Source: Natronosporangium sp035305625
GTDB lineage: Bacteria; Actinomycetota; Actinomycetes; Mycobacteriales; Micromonosporaceae
NCBI GenBank assembly: GCA_963809545.1
Contig: CAWEKD010000005.1
Coordinates: 1,488,001 to 1,552,000 of the forward strand
DNA length: 64,000 nucleotides
Direction: 5' to 3'
Shown: one piece after another, positions 25,801-36,415 of the stretch
Layout: each line of letters opens with the position of its first letter
How positions within the stretch are numbered: the stretch's first letter is position 1
Position numbers and translations under genes: made by a program
Notes under the pieces: generated by a model
What the model saw: only the letters and a program-made list of their open reading frames with translations
Database searches by the model: none
What the model was told of the DNA's origin: nothing

Positions 25801-26730
25801 GGGATCATCGCCGCCCAGTCGATCGGTGAGCCCGGTACCCAGCTGACCATGCGGACCTTCCAGATCGGTGGGGTGGCCGGAGAGGACATCACCCAGGGTC
25901 TGCCGCGGGTTCAGGAGATCTTCGAGGCCCGGGTGCCGAAGGGCAAGGCACCGATCGCCGAGACCTCGGGCCGGATCCGGATCGAAGACGGCGACCGGAT
26001 GCGGAAGATCATCGTGGTGCCGGACGACGGTAGCGACGAGATCGTCTACGACAAGATCCCGAAGCGGGTGCGCCTACGGTTCCAGGAAGGCGACCACGTC
26101 GAGGTCGGTGAGAAGCTGACCGAGGGCACCATCGACCCGCACGAGCTGCTCCGGGTGATGGGTCCACGGGCGGTGCAGATCCACCTGACCCACGAGGTCC
26201 AGGAGGTCTACCGCTCGCAGGGTGTGCAGATCCACGACAAGCACATCGAGATCATCATTCGACAGATGCTCAAGCGGGTGCAGGTGATCGACTCCGGCTC
26301 GACCGAGTTCCTGCCGGGGGTGCTGGTCGACCGGGCGGTGTTCGAGGCCGAGAACCGGCGCGTGGTCGCCGAGGGCGGCGAGCCTGCCGCGGGCCGGCCG
26401 GTGCTGATGGGGATCACCAAGGCCTCGTTGGCGACCGAGTCCTGGCTGTCGGCGGCGTCGTTCCAGGAGACCACCCGGGTGCTCACCGATGCCGCGATCA
26501 ACGCCCGCAGTGACTCGCTGATCGGCCTGAAGGAGAACGTCATCATCGGTAAGCTCATCCCGGCTGGTACCGGTATCAGCCGGTACCGGAACATCCGGGT
26601 CGAGCCGACCGAGGAGGCCAAGTCCAAGGTCTACTCGATGACGTCGTACCCGGAGGCCGACTATGGGTTCGGGCCGGCCGGCGGCCAGGCGGTGCCGCTG
26701 GACGACTTCGGATTCGGGTCGTACTCCTGA
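22846..26730 (+). CDS. rpoC: RNA polymerase beta' subunit
   Basis: 1294 residues from GTG 22846. N-terminal zinc ribbon (CYCGKY...CERCGVE, about residues 60-81), the catalytic magnesium loop NADFDGDQ at 533-540, the bridge-helix region and the second zinc site (CGTD...CESKLGVCAVCYGRS). The insert between the clamp helices (about 140-250, coiled coil, Glu/Lys/Arg-rich) is typical of actinobacteria. It shares a transcript with rpoB and is closed by the hairpin at 26751. Confidence 0.98.
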   Translation: MLDVNFFDELRIGLATADSIRQWSHGEVKKPETINYRTLKPEKDGLFCEKIFGPTRDWECYCGKYKRVRFKGIICERCGVEVTRAKVRRERMGHIELAAPVTHIWYFKGVPSRLGYLLDLAPKDLEKIIYFASYVITEVDTEARQRDLPTIENEIAAEKRQLENARDAEIEKRAAKLEADLAELEAEGAKSDVRRKVKESGEREMRQIRDKAQREIDRLEEVLDTFRKLEPKQLITDELLYRELRDRFGEYFSGGMGAEAIKALLERLDLEAEAEELRETIRTGKGQRKIRALKRLKVVAAFLNTRNSPMGMVLDCVPVIPPDLRPMVQLDGGRFATSDLNDLYRRVINRNNRLKRLMDLGAPEIIVNNEKRMLQEAVDALFDNGRRGRPVTGPGNRPLKSLSDMLKGKQGRFRQNLLGKRVDYSGRSVIVVGPQLKLHQCGLPKSMAIELFKPFVMKRLVDLNHAQNIKSAKRMVERQRPVVWDVLEEVIREHPVLLNRAPTLHRLGIQAFEPQLVEGKAIQIHPLVCTAFNADFDGDQMAVHVPLSAEAQAEARILMLSSNNILKPADGKPVTMPTQDMIIGLYHLTHVKPDAPGAGRAFSSDAEAQMAYDAKELHLQAPITLRLRGYTEIDNGDGSWTPPEDWQPGDPITVETTLGRVLFNEALPEGYRFINYEVRRPQLSVIVNDLAEKYPKVDLAASLDALKEAGFHWATWSGVTISISDVVAPPSKATILERYEQEAERIDKQYQRGLMTSEERRGELIEIWTRATNEVAQEMEKALPTDNPLWKMIHSGARGNLLQLRQISAIRGLVANPKGEIIPRPIKSSYREGLTVLEYFISSHGARKGLADTALRTADSGYLTRRLVDVSQDVIVREEDCGTDRAIQMPVAQRTADGQLVVHEHAETGVHARTLAEDAVDADGNVVVAKGTDLNSMLVQRLVDAGIETVRVRSVLTCESKLGVCAVCYGRSLPTGKLVDVGEAVGIIAAQSIGEPGTQLTMRTFQIGGVAGEDITQGLPRVQEIFEARVPKGKAPIAETSGRIRIEDGDRMRKIIVVPDDGSDEIVYDKIPKRVRLRFQEGDHVEVGEKLTEGTIDPHELLRVMGPRAVQIHLTHEVQEVYRSQGVQIHDKHIEIIIRQMLKRVQVIDSGSTEFLPGVLVDRAVFEAENRRVVAEGGEPAAGRPVLMGITKASLATESWLSAASFQETTRVLTDAAINARSDSLIGLKENVIIGKLIPAGTGISRYRNIRVEPTEEAKSKVYSMTSYPEADYGFGPAGGQAVPLDDFGFGSYS

Positions 26731-26750
26731 GCGCATGACCGATGACGAGG

Positions 26751-26788
26751 TGGGGCCCCAAGCGGCGATCGCGCTGCGCGGGGCCCCA
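26751..26788 (+). terminator. Terminator of the rpoBC transcript
   Basis: TGGGGCCCC (26751-26759) pairs with GGGGCCCCA (26780-26788), with an inner AGCG/CGCT helix. It begins 20 bp after the rpoC stop and lacks a T-run. Confidence 0.7.
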
Positions 26789-26829
26789 TCCCGCTTCCCG
26801 GAGTCCTTCTGGTGGGGAGGAGGGCCCTG

Positions 26830-27180
26830 GTGACCGAACCGGTGCCCGGAGAGCTGCGGCACGCCGACGATCCGCAGCCGGTCCTGGCCAGCAAGGCCCG
26901 GGCGGTGCTGCTGCTGGGTTGGTTGGCGGCGCTGACCGGCCCGCTGGTAGGAGGAGCGGTGCCGGCGGTGATCGCGTTGCTGCTGGCGCGCCAGTTTCGA
27001 CAGGAGGCGCACCAGGCGCAGGGATTCCTCACCGGACGTGGGTGGGTGCAGCGCGGGGAGCAGCTGGCCTGGGCGGGGCTGGTGTTGGCCACGGTGGCGC
27101 TGACCGCCGCGGTGGTGATCGGGTTGTTCCAACTCGCCGGGCGGCCGCCGGGGCCGGACTACCCACCCTATGTCGACTAG
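26830..27180 (+). CDS. Small two-helix membrane protein, unknown function
   Basis: 116 residues from GTG 26830, with GGGGAGGAGG at 26814-26823 as ribosome site. Two hydrophobic segments (about residues 26-48 and 79-102) are separated by a basic loop with ARQFRQEAHQAQGFLTGRGW, and the tail is Pro-rich (GRPPGPDYPPYVD). I recognise no domain. It lies between rpoC and the str operon on the same strand, 75 bp before another membrane protein. Confidence 0.65.
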   Translation: MTEPVPGELRHADDPQPVLASKARAVLLLGWLAALTGPLVGGAVPAVIALLLARQFRQEAHQAQGFLTGRGWVQRGEQLAWAGLVLATVALTAAVVIGLFQLAGRPPGPDYPPYVD

Positions 27181-27254
27181 CACCGGGGTTGAGTTGACTA
27201 GCACCAGGGCCGACAACGCCGGTTACCTCGGCGGAGCAATGGGAGGATGAGCGC

Positions 27255-27722
27255 GTGGGGCAACCGCAGCCTGGGCCGGTGACGCCGCCGCCGGATGCGA
27301 CCCGGCGACCGCTCCGGATCGAGCCGGTCGAAGGTACTCCGTACGGGCTAGCCATCTACGCGACTCCGCCCGCGACCTCCGGCCCGGCGGTCGGGTCGTT
27401 GGTGGCCGGGATCGCCGGCATCGTGGTGTCGCTGGTGGTCAGCTGCCTGGGGATGGTCGGCCTGGCGCTGGCCACCGAGGGGGAGGGCGCGGGCGGCAGC
27501 GCGGTCGCCGCGTTGACGTTCACCGTGCTGGCGGTGTTCCTCGGGCTGGCGGGGATCGGTCTCGGAGTGGTCGGGTTGCGGCAGACCCGTCCCCAGCAGC
27601 AACCGGCCGGTACCCAGGTACGGGGTAGGGGGATGGCGATCGCCGGGCTGGTCTGCGGCAGCGTAGGGGTGGCGGTCGCGCTATGCTCGCTAGGACTGGC
27701 CGGGATCGCGGCTTTGTCCTAA
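27255..27722 (+). CDS. DUF4190-like four-helix membrane protein
   Basis: 155 residues from GTG 27255 (GGGAGGA at 27241-27247). A Pro-rich cytoplasmic N-terminus (about 1-45) precedes hydrophobic pairs at about 47-72 and 84-108, then a GMAIAGLVCGSVGVAVAL segment. The Gly-rich 'LGVVGLRQ...GRGMAIAGLVCG' pattern resembles DUF4190 proteins. Function unknown. With the preceding gene it may form a small membrane pair. Confidence 0.65.
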   Translation: MGQPQPGPVTPPPDATRRPLRIEPVEGTPYGLAIYATPPATSGPAVGSLVAGIAGIVVSLVVSCLGMVGLALATEGEGAGGSAVAALTFTVLAVFLGLAGIGLGVVGLRQTRPQQQPAGTQVRGRGMAIAGLVCGSVGVAVALCSLGLAGIAALS

Positions 27723-27790
27723 CACCCGGGAGTTCCCGCCGGTCCGACCACGGAGTGCTGATCCCGCTCCGCGTTCCAGGGTGCGGTGAT

Positions 27791-27819
27791 TTGACACCCA
27801 CCCATGGAGGCGGTAACGT
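27791..27819 (+). promoter_or_regulatory. str operon (rpsL-rpsG-fusA) promoter
   Basis: TTGACA (27791-27796), a 17-nt spacer and TAACGT (27814-27819) lie within the 275-bp gap before rpsL. The resulting leader is about 170 nt long and GC-rich, with no clear hairpin that I could assign. Confidence 0.7.
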
Positions 27820-27997
27820 AGGCAGACGTGCGCTCGGGCATGCCCGAGTCATCGTGCGTGCGTTGGCACAGCCGTACGCGCCACGCCCCAGTCGAACGTC
27901 GCCCCGGTCCTCCACTCGCGACCGGGCCTGCGCCCGGGCGACACGCCCGACCGCGGGGTAGGGACGCACGTGTCAGAGAAGGAGACTTGAGAGCCGG

Positions 27998-28372
27998 ATG
28001 CCTACGATCCAGCAGCTGGTCCGAAAGGGCCGCCAGGCGAAGAAGAGCAAGTCGAAGACGCCCGCGCTGAAGGGTAGTCCGCAGCGGCGCGGGGTGTGCA
28101 CGCGCGTCTACACCACGACCCCCAAGAAGCCGAACTCCGCTCTGCGGAAGGTCGCCCGGGTCAAGCTCAGCAGCCAGATCGAGGTCACGGCCTACATCCC
28201 GGGCGTGGGGCACAACCTGCAGGAGCACTCCATGGTGCTGATCCGGGGGGGCCGGGTACGGGACCTACCGGGAGTGCGGTACAAGATTGTCCGCGGCTCG
28301 TTGGACACCCAGGGAGTCCGTAACCGCAAGCAGGCGCGCAGCCGTTACGGTGCCAAGAAGGAGAAGAGCTGA
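27998..28372 (+). CDS. rpsL: 30S ribosomal protein S12
   Basis: 124 residues, the decoding-centre protein. TTPKKPNSALRKVA carries Lys43, the classic streptomycin position, unchanged. The second loop reads GGRVRDLPGV, with Arg at residue 88 (codon 28259-28261) where most bacteria have Lys. Lys88Arg is a known streptomycin-resistance change in M. tuberculosis. The nearby QGVRNRKQA also has Arg for the usual Lys. Its stop overlaps the rpsG start (TGATG). Confidence 0.97.
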   Translation: MPTIQQLVRKGRQAKKSKSKTPALKGSPQRRGVCTRVYTTTPKKPNSALRKVARVKLSSQIEVTAYIPGVGHNLQEHSMVLIRGGRVRDLPGVRYKIVRGSLDTQGVRNRKQARSRYGAKKEKS

Positions 28373-28842
28373 TGCCACGCAAGGGCCCAGCCCCCCGCCG
28401 GCAGCTGACCGCGGACCCGGTGTACAACTCGACCCTGGTCACCCAGCTGATCAACAAGGTGCTGCGGAATGGTAAGCGGCAGCTGGCCGAGCGGATCGTG
28501 TACAGCGCGCTGGCCAACTGCCAGGAGAAGACCGGCACTGATCCGGTGGTGACCCTCAAGCGGGCGCTGGACAATGTGAAGCCGACCCTGGAGGTCCGCA
28601 GCCGCCGGGTCGGTGGTGCGACCTACCAGGTCCCGGTGGAGGTACGCCCGTCCCGGGCGACCACCCTGGGACTGCGCTGGATCGTTGAGTACGCCCGACT
28701 CCGCCGGGAAAAGACGATGATAGAGCGGCTGACCAACGAGCTGCTCGACGCCAGCAACGGTCTTGGCGCCGCTGTCAAGCGGCGTGAGGACACCCATAAG
28801 ATGGCCGAGTCCAACCGGGCATTCGCCCACTACCGTTGGTAG
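28372..28842 (+). CDS. rpsG: 30S ribosomal protein S7
   Basis: 156 residues, full length. N-terminal RRQLTADPVYNSTLVTQLINKVL, conserved EVRSRRVGGATYQVPVEVRP and C-terminal MAESNRAFAHYRW. It organises the 30S head and contacts E-site tRNA. In E. coli it represses the str operon. The start shares one base with the rpsL stop. Confidence 0.97.
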   Translation: MPRKGPAPRRQLTADPVYNSTLVTQLINKVLRNGKRQLAERIVYSALANCQEKTGTDPVVTLKRALDNVKPTLEVRSRRVGGATYQVPVEVRPSRATTLGLRWIVEYARLRREKTMIERLTNELLDASNGLGAAVKRREDTHKMAESNRAFAHYRW

Positions 28843-28885
28843 TGCTCGGCCGGTCCGCCCTACCACGAAAGATCAGGTAACGACC

Positions 28886-30982
<2,097 letters not shown>

Positions 30983-30985
30983 TGG

Positions 30986-31052
30986 GCGGCCCGGTCTGCC
31001 GGAAAGGACTGCGGAGAGCTGACCGGGCCGCACGCGGAGGGGCGGCCCGGTC
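30986..31052 (+). promoter_or_regulatory. Mutually exclusive hairpins between fusA and tuf
   Basis: GCGGCCCGGTC occurs at 30986-30996 and again at 31042-31052, and its exact complement GACCGGGCCGC lies between them at 31021-31031. The middle arm can pair with the first copy (24-nt loop) or the second (10-nt loop) but not both. This could be an attenuator that sets the fusA:tuf ratio, or two alternative forms of one terminator. Confidence 0.6.
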
Positions 31053-31184
31053 GGTGGCGTAGCGGAACAACCCGCCGGGAAGCTGGTTGGGCGCCAGCCC
31101 CACCCGTGGACCGGGGCATATTCCCATCAAACCGGCGAGTAGCGCGGCGACAGAAGTTCAGGAACCGTCCACAGGAGGACACCA

Positions 31185-32378
<1,194 letters not shown>

Positions 32379-32382
32379 CGAG

Positions 32383-32419
32383 AAAACCGGGGTGGCGCAA
32401 ATTGCGCCACCCCGGTTTT
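32383..32419 (+). terminator. Strong intrinsic terminator after tuf
   Basis: A perfect 16-bp stem (32383-32398 with 32404-32419) closes a 5-nt AAATT loop. The left arm begins AAAACCGGGGTGGCGC and the right arm ends CCCCGGTTTT. It starts four bases after the stop codon. Confidence 0.9.
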
Positions 32420-32445
32420 GCAGCGCCGCACTGGTGCGGCATAAT
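32418..32445 (+). promoter_or_regulatory. Candidate S10-operon promoter
   Basis: TTGCAG (32418-32423), a 16-nt spacer and CATAAT (32440-32445, five of six consensus). The spacer is itself a perfect 6-bp hairpin, GCCGCA-CTGG-TGCGGC (32425-32440), so a second terminator stem is the alternative reading. The leader to rpsJ is about 270 nt. Confidence 0.45.
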
Positions 32446-32723
32446 AATCCGTTGGGTCGGCGCCCAATCGGCGAAGCTGCTGAGGGTGCCAGCTCGGGAC
32501 GGCGAGCGCCACTGAGCGCCCAACTCCAGCGAATCGGGTGGTTATCCCCCGGCGGGTCGTGCCCTCTGTGTCTCCCCTGCGGAGCCGCGGGCGCCCGCTG
32601 GTCAGGCTCTACCGCAGCCCGTGTTGGTCGGTTTCCACCGACTGACGCGACACACCCGACCGCGGGGGACGGCGACCAGGGTGTGTGGCCAGGGACAAGC
32701 GGGAACAAGACGTAAGGACAGCG
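32446..32723 (+). other. S10-operon leader (278 bp)
   Basis: Non-coding. It contains a hairpin TTGGG...CCCAA (32452-32467) and further GC-rich stretches up to GTAAGGACA before rpsJ. In E. coli the leader is bound by L4; whether that holds here is not visible. Confidence 0.4.
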
Positions 32724-33032
32724 ATGGCGGGACAGAAGATCCGCATCAGGCTCAAGGCCTACGACCACGAGGTCGTCGACTCCTCGGCACAGAAGATCGT
32801 GGAGACGGTGACGCGGACCGGCGCGCACGTCGCCGGCCCGGTCCCGCTGCCGACCGAGATCAACCGTTACTGCGTGATCCGCTCGCCGCACAAGTACAAG
32901 GACTCGCGCGAGCACTTTGAGATGCGGACGCACAAGCGGCTGATCGACATCATCGACCCGACGCCCAAGACGGTGGACTCGCTGATGCGGCTGGACCTGC
33001 CGGCTGGCGTTGACATCGAGATCAAGCTGTGA
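32724..33032 (+). CDS. rpsJ: 30S ribosomal protein S10
   Basis: 102 residues from ATG 32724 (AAGGA at 32714-32718); longer in-frame starts are not S10-like. Conserved IRIRLKAYDHEVVDSSAQKIV and VIRSPHKYKDSREHFEMRTHKR. Also NusE, which links to NusG (encoded at 15.7 kb) in transcription-translation coupling. First gene of the S10 operon. Confidence 0.97.
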   Translation: MAGQKIRIRLKAYDHEVVDSSAQKIVETVTRTGAHVAGPVPLPTEINRYCVIRSPHKYKDSREHFEMRTHKRLIDIIDPTPKTVDSLMRLDLPAGVDIEIKL

Positions 33033-33040
33033 GGGACACA

Positions 33041-33691
33041 ATGGACCGGCAAGTGAGGGGCATTCTGGGCGTCAAGCTCGGTATGACCCAGGTCTGGGAC
33101 GACAACCGGGTGGTCCCGGTGACGGTGGTACAGGCCGGCCCGTGCGTGGTCACCCAGGTCCGGACCCCGGACAAGGACGGCTACCCAGCGATCCAGCTGG
33201 CGTACGGTGAGGTCAACCCGCGGCGGGTGAACAAGCCGATCACCGGGCACTTCGCCAAGGCCGGGGTGGCGCCGCGGCGGCACCTGGTGGAGCTGCGCAC
33301 CGCCGATGCGACCGAGTACACGCTCGGCCAGGAAGTGACGGTCGAGACTTTCCAGCCCGGCGACTTCGTGGATGTGACCGGCCGGACCAAGGGGAAGGGC
33401 TTCGCCGGTGTCATGAAGCGGCACGGCTTCGCCGGTATGCGGGCCTCCCACGGTGTGGAGCGGGTGCACCGCTCGCCGGGTTCCATCGGTGGTTGCGCCA
33501 CTCCGGGGCGGGTCTTCAAGGGCACCCGGATGGCGGGCCGGATGGGTGGCGTCCGGCACACCGTCCAGAGCCTGAAGGTCCAGGCGGTCGACCCAGAGAA
33601 CAACCTGCTGCTGATCAAGGGCGCGGTGCCGGGCCCCCGGGGCGGCCTGGTGCTGGTCCGCTCGGCGGCCAAGCGGAAGGCGGCGGCATGA
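33041..33691 (+). CDS. rplC: 50S ribosomal protein L3
   Basis: 216 residues. ATG 33041 is preceded by GAGGGA and gives the family N-terminus (RGILGVKLGMTQVW); a GTG at 33029 overlapping the rpsJ stop is the alternative. The central GFAGVMKRHGFAGMRASHG loop reaches the peptidyl-transferase centre. It overlaps rplD by ATGA. Confidence 0.96.
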   Translation: MDRQVRGILGVKLGMTQVWDDNRVVPVTVVQAGPCVVTQVRTPDKDGYPAIQLAYGEVNPRRVNKPITGHFAKAGVAPRRHLVELRTADATEYTLGQEVTVETFQPGDFVDVTGRTKGKGFAGVMKRHGFAGMRASHGVERVHRSPGSIGGCATPGRVFKGTRMAGRMGGVRHTVQSLKVQAVDPENNLLLIKGAVPGPRGGLVLVRSAAKRKAAA

Positions 33692-34335
33692 GCACGGTAG
33701 ACGTGATCGGGGTCGACGGCACCGCGGTCGGCACGGTGGAGCTTCCGGCCGAGGTGTTCGACGTACAGGCGAACATCCCGCTGATGCACCAGGTGGTGGT
33801 GGCGCAGTTGGCCGCTGCCCGTCAGGGCACCCACAAGGCCAAGACCCGGGGTGAGGTCCGGGGTGGTGGGCAGAAGCCCTGGCGCCAGAAGGGCACCGGC
33901 CGGGCCCGGCAGGGCTCGCGGCGCGCGCCACAGTGGACGGGCGGTGGGGTAGTGCACGGCCCGGTGCCGCGCAGCTACCGCCAGCGCACCCCGAAGAAGA
34001 TGAAGGCAGCGGCCCTGCGGGGCGCGCTGTCCGACCGGGCGCGCAACGGACGGCTCCACGTGGTGGAGACGTTCGTCGCCGGGGAGCAGCCGTCCACCAA
34101 AGCTGGGCTGGCCATGCTCCGGAAGATCACCACCGCCAAGCGCGTGCTGGTGGTCCTGGACGGGGACGACCGGGTCAACTGGCTGTCGTTGCGTAACGAG
34201 CCCGGCATCCACCTGTTGGAGCCGTCGCAGCTCAACACCTACGACGTGCTGGCCAGTGACGATGTGATCTTCACGTCCGCCGCGCTGCGGGCATTCCTCG
34301 GTAAGCCGGCCGGTCAGGACGGGGAGGAGCAGTAA
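33688..34335 (+). CDS. rplD: 50S ribosomal protein L4
   Basis: 215 residues from ATG 33688. The exit-tunnel loop KTRGEVRGGGQKPWRQKGTGRAR is conserved (macrolide contact). Overlaps at both ends (ATGA with rplC, TAATG with rplW) indicate coupled translation. In E. coli L4 is the S10 operon repressor. Confidence 0.97.
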   Translation: MSTVDVIGVDGTAVGTVELPAEVFDVQANIPLMHQVVVAQLAAARQGTHKAKTRGEVRGGGQKPWRQKGTGRARQGSRRAPQWTGGGVVHGPVPRSYRQRTPKKMKAAALRGALSDRARNGRLHVVETFVAGEQPSTKAGLAMLRKITTAKRVLVVLDGDDRVNWLSLRNEPGIHLLEPSQLNTYDVLASDDVIFTSAALRAFLGKPAGQDGEEQ

Positions 34336-34637
34336 TGGCTACCGTCGCAGATCCGCGCGACATCATCATCGCGCCAGTGATCTCGGAGAAGAGCTACGGC
34401 CTGCTGGACCAGAACTGGTACACCTTCCTGGTCCGACCGGACGCCAACAAGACCGCTATCAAGATCGCCATTGAGCAGATCTTCAACGTCCGGGTGGTTG
34501 CGGTCAACACCAGCAACCGGGAGGGCAAGCGCAAGCGCACTCGGACCGGGTGGGGGCGGCGCAAGGCCACCAAGCGGGCCCTGGTCAAGCTCGCAGAGGG
34601 CGACCGGATCGAGGCCTTCGGCGGGCCGGTGAGCTGA
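34335..34637 (+). CDS. rplW: 50S ribosomal protein L23
   Basis: 100 residues. IIIAPVISEKSYGLLDQNWYTFLVRPDANKT is the L23 signature and GKRKRTRTGWGRRKATKRA the rRNA-binding loop. It docks trigger factor, SRP and SecYEG at the tunnel exit. Confidence 0.97.
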   Translation: MATVADPRDIIIAPVISEKSYGLLDQNWYTFLVRPDANKTAIKIAIEQIFNVRVVAVNTSNREGKRKRTRTGWGRRKATKRALVKLAEGDRIEAFGGPVS

Positions 34638-34650
34638 GGAGCGAATCGAC

Positions 34651-35499
34651 ATGGCTATCCGTAGGTACAAGCCGACCACGCCCGGACGCCGGGGCGCCAG
34701 TGTCGCCGACTTCGCCGAGATCACCCGGTCGACGCCGGAGAAGTCGCTGCTGCGTCCGCTGCCGAAGAAGGGCGGTCGGAACAGCCACGGCCGGATCACC
34801 GCCCGCCACCAGGGCGGCGGTCACAAGCGGCAGTACCGGGTGATCGACTTCCGGCGGGCGGACAAGGACGGCGTGCCGGCGAAGGTCGCGCACATCGAGT
34901 ACGACCCGAACCGCACCGCCCGGATCGCGTTGCTGCACTACCTGGACGGCGAGAAGCGCTACATCCTCGCCCCCAAGGACCTGCGGCAGGGTGACCGGGT
35001 GGAGTCCGGGCCCGCTGCGGACATTCGCCCCGGGAACAACCTGCCGCTGCGCAACATCCCGGTCGGCAGCATCATCCACGCGGTGGAGCTGCGGCCCGGT
35101 GGTGGGGCCAAGCTGGCCCGCTCCGCGGGGGCGGGGATCCAGCTGCTGGGCCGGGAGAACCAGTACGCGACCCTGCGGATGCCCTCCGGGGAGATCCGCA
35201 AGGTGGACGTGCGGTGCCGCGCCAGCATCGGGGAGGTCGGCAACGCCGAGCAGTCCAACATCAGCTGGGGTAAGGCCGGCCGGATGCGCTGGAAGGGCAA
35301 GCGCCCGAGCGTTCGGGGTGTGGCCATGAACCCGGTCGACCACCCGCACGGTGGTGGTGAAGGGAAGACCTCCGGGGGCCGTCACCCGGTGAACCCGAAG
35401 GGTAAGCCCGAGGGTCGTACCCGGCGTAAGAGCAAGGCCAACGACCAGATGATCGTGCGCCGCCGTGCCTCCGGCAAGCGCAGTCGGACCAGGGGCTAG
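34651..35499 (+). CDS. rplB: 50S ribosomal protein L2
   Basis: 282 residues. Conserved core with GGRNSHGRITARHQGGGHKRQYR and the C-terminal GVAMNPVDHPHGGGEGKT loop near the peptidyl-transferase centre, including its essential His. It starts 13 bp after rplW and is followed by rpsS after 30 bp. Confidence 0.97.
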   Translation: MAIRRYKPTTPGRRGASVADFAEITRSTPEKSLLRPLPKKGGRNSHGRITARHQGGGHKRQYRVIDFRRADKDGVPAKVAHIEYDPNRTARIALLHYLDGEKRYILAPKDLRQGDRVESGPAADIRPGNNLPLRNIPVGSIIHAVELRPGGGAKLARSAGAGIQLLGRENQYATLRMPSGEIRKVDVRCRASIGEVGNAEQSNISWGKAGRMRWKGKRPSVRGVAMNPVDHPHGGGEGKTSGGRHPVNPKGKPEGRTRRKSKANDQMIVRRRASGKRSRTRG

Positions 35500-35529
35500 G
35501 CCGGGACTGAGGCTCAAGGAGTTGACGAC

Positions 35530-35811
35530 ATGCCACGCAGTCTGAAGAAGGGTCCGTTCGTCGACGACCACCTGATGAAGAAGGTGGTGGCGCTGAACGA
35601 GCGGAACGCCAAGCAGGTCATCAAGACCTGGTCGCGGCGTTCGACCATCGTCCCGGAGATGTTGGGCCACACGATCGCGGTGCACGACGGCCGCAAGCAC
35701 GTGCCGGTGTACATCACCGAGGCGATGGTCGGGCACAAGCTCGGCGAGTTCGCCCTGACCCGCACGTTCAAGGGACACGAGAAGGAAGACCGCAAGTCCC
35801 GCCGGCGCTGA
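35530..35811 (+). CDS. rpsS: 30S ribosomal protein S19
   Basis: 93 residues. PRSLKKGPFVDDHLMKKV and RSTIVPEMLGHTIAVHDGRKHVPVY are conserved. It binds the 30S head with S13 (encoded at 46.9 kb). The next gene starts 70 bp away. Confidence 0.97.
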   Translation: MPRSLKKGPFVDDHLMKKVVALNERNAKQVIKTWSRRSTIVPEMLGHTIAVHDGRKHVPVYITEAMVGHKLGEFALTRTFKGHEKEDRKSRRR

Positions 35812-35881
35812 TCGGCCGGGATTTGCACCGTTGGACGCCGGCGAGGCCGGCACGGGGTACGAGAAGACAGAGGTAACCGGG

Positions 35882-36415
35882 ATGCCAGCAAGCACCGACG
35901 CACCGGCCGCGCCCGGCGCGCGGGCCGTCGCGCGGTATGTGCGCACCTCCGCGTCGAAGGCGCGGCGGGTGGTGGACCTTGTCCGCGGCCTGCCCGCGAA
36001 GGAAGCCCTGACCGTGCTGCGGTTCGCTCCGCAGCGCGCCAGCGTGCCGGTCTACAAGGTGGTCGCCAGCGCCATCGCCAACGCCGAGAACAACGAGCAG
36101 CTGGATCCGGACTCCTTGCTCATCACCGAGGCGTACGTGGACGAGGGACCGACGCTGCGTCGGTGGCGGCCGCGGGCGCAGATGCGGCCGGGGCCGATCC
36201 GGAAGCGGACCTGCCACATCACCATTCGAGTGGAGGCCGTGCAGCCGGAGACGCCGGCGCGGCGGCGGCCGCGGAAGCAGACCGCCCAGGGTGGCGCGAA
36301 CGCGGCGGGCAAGTCCGGTAAGCGAGGCGGCAAGCAGGCGGCCAAGGCAGCGCCGGCGCCGACCACTGCCAAGACCGCGAAGAAGCAGACGGATGCCGAG
36401 GAGGGGGCCGAGTAA
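35882..36415 (+). CDS. rplV: 50S ribosomal protein L22 with basic C-terminal tail
   Basis: 177 residues from ATG 35882. The L22 core (ARYVRTSASKARRVVDLVRGL to CHITIRV, about residues 17-120) is followed by some 55 residues rich in Ala, Lys and Gly. Such tails are common in actinobacteria. The stop overlaps the rpsC start by one base. The tunnel loop AYVDEGPTLRRWRPRA has the usual form. Confidence 0.95.
   Translation: MPASTDAPAAPGARAVARYVRTSASKARRVVDLVRGLPAKEALTVLRFAPQRASVPVYKVVASAIANAENNEQLDPDSLLITEAYVDEGPTLRRWRPRAQMRPGPIRKRTCHITIRVEAVQPETPARRRPRKQTAQGGANAAGKSGKRGGKQAAKAAPAPTTAKTAKKQTDAEEGAE

Noticed and set aside
27175..27205. Direct repeat GACTAGCACC (27175-27184 and 27196-27205)
   Set aside because: Only two 10-bp copies 21 bp apart, one covering a stop codon; no att-site or mobile-element context.
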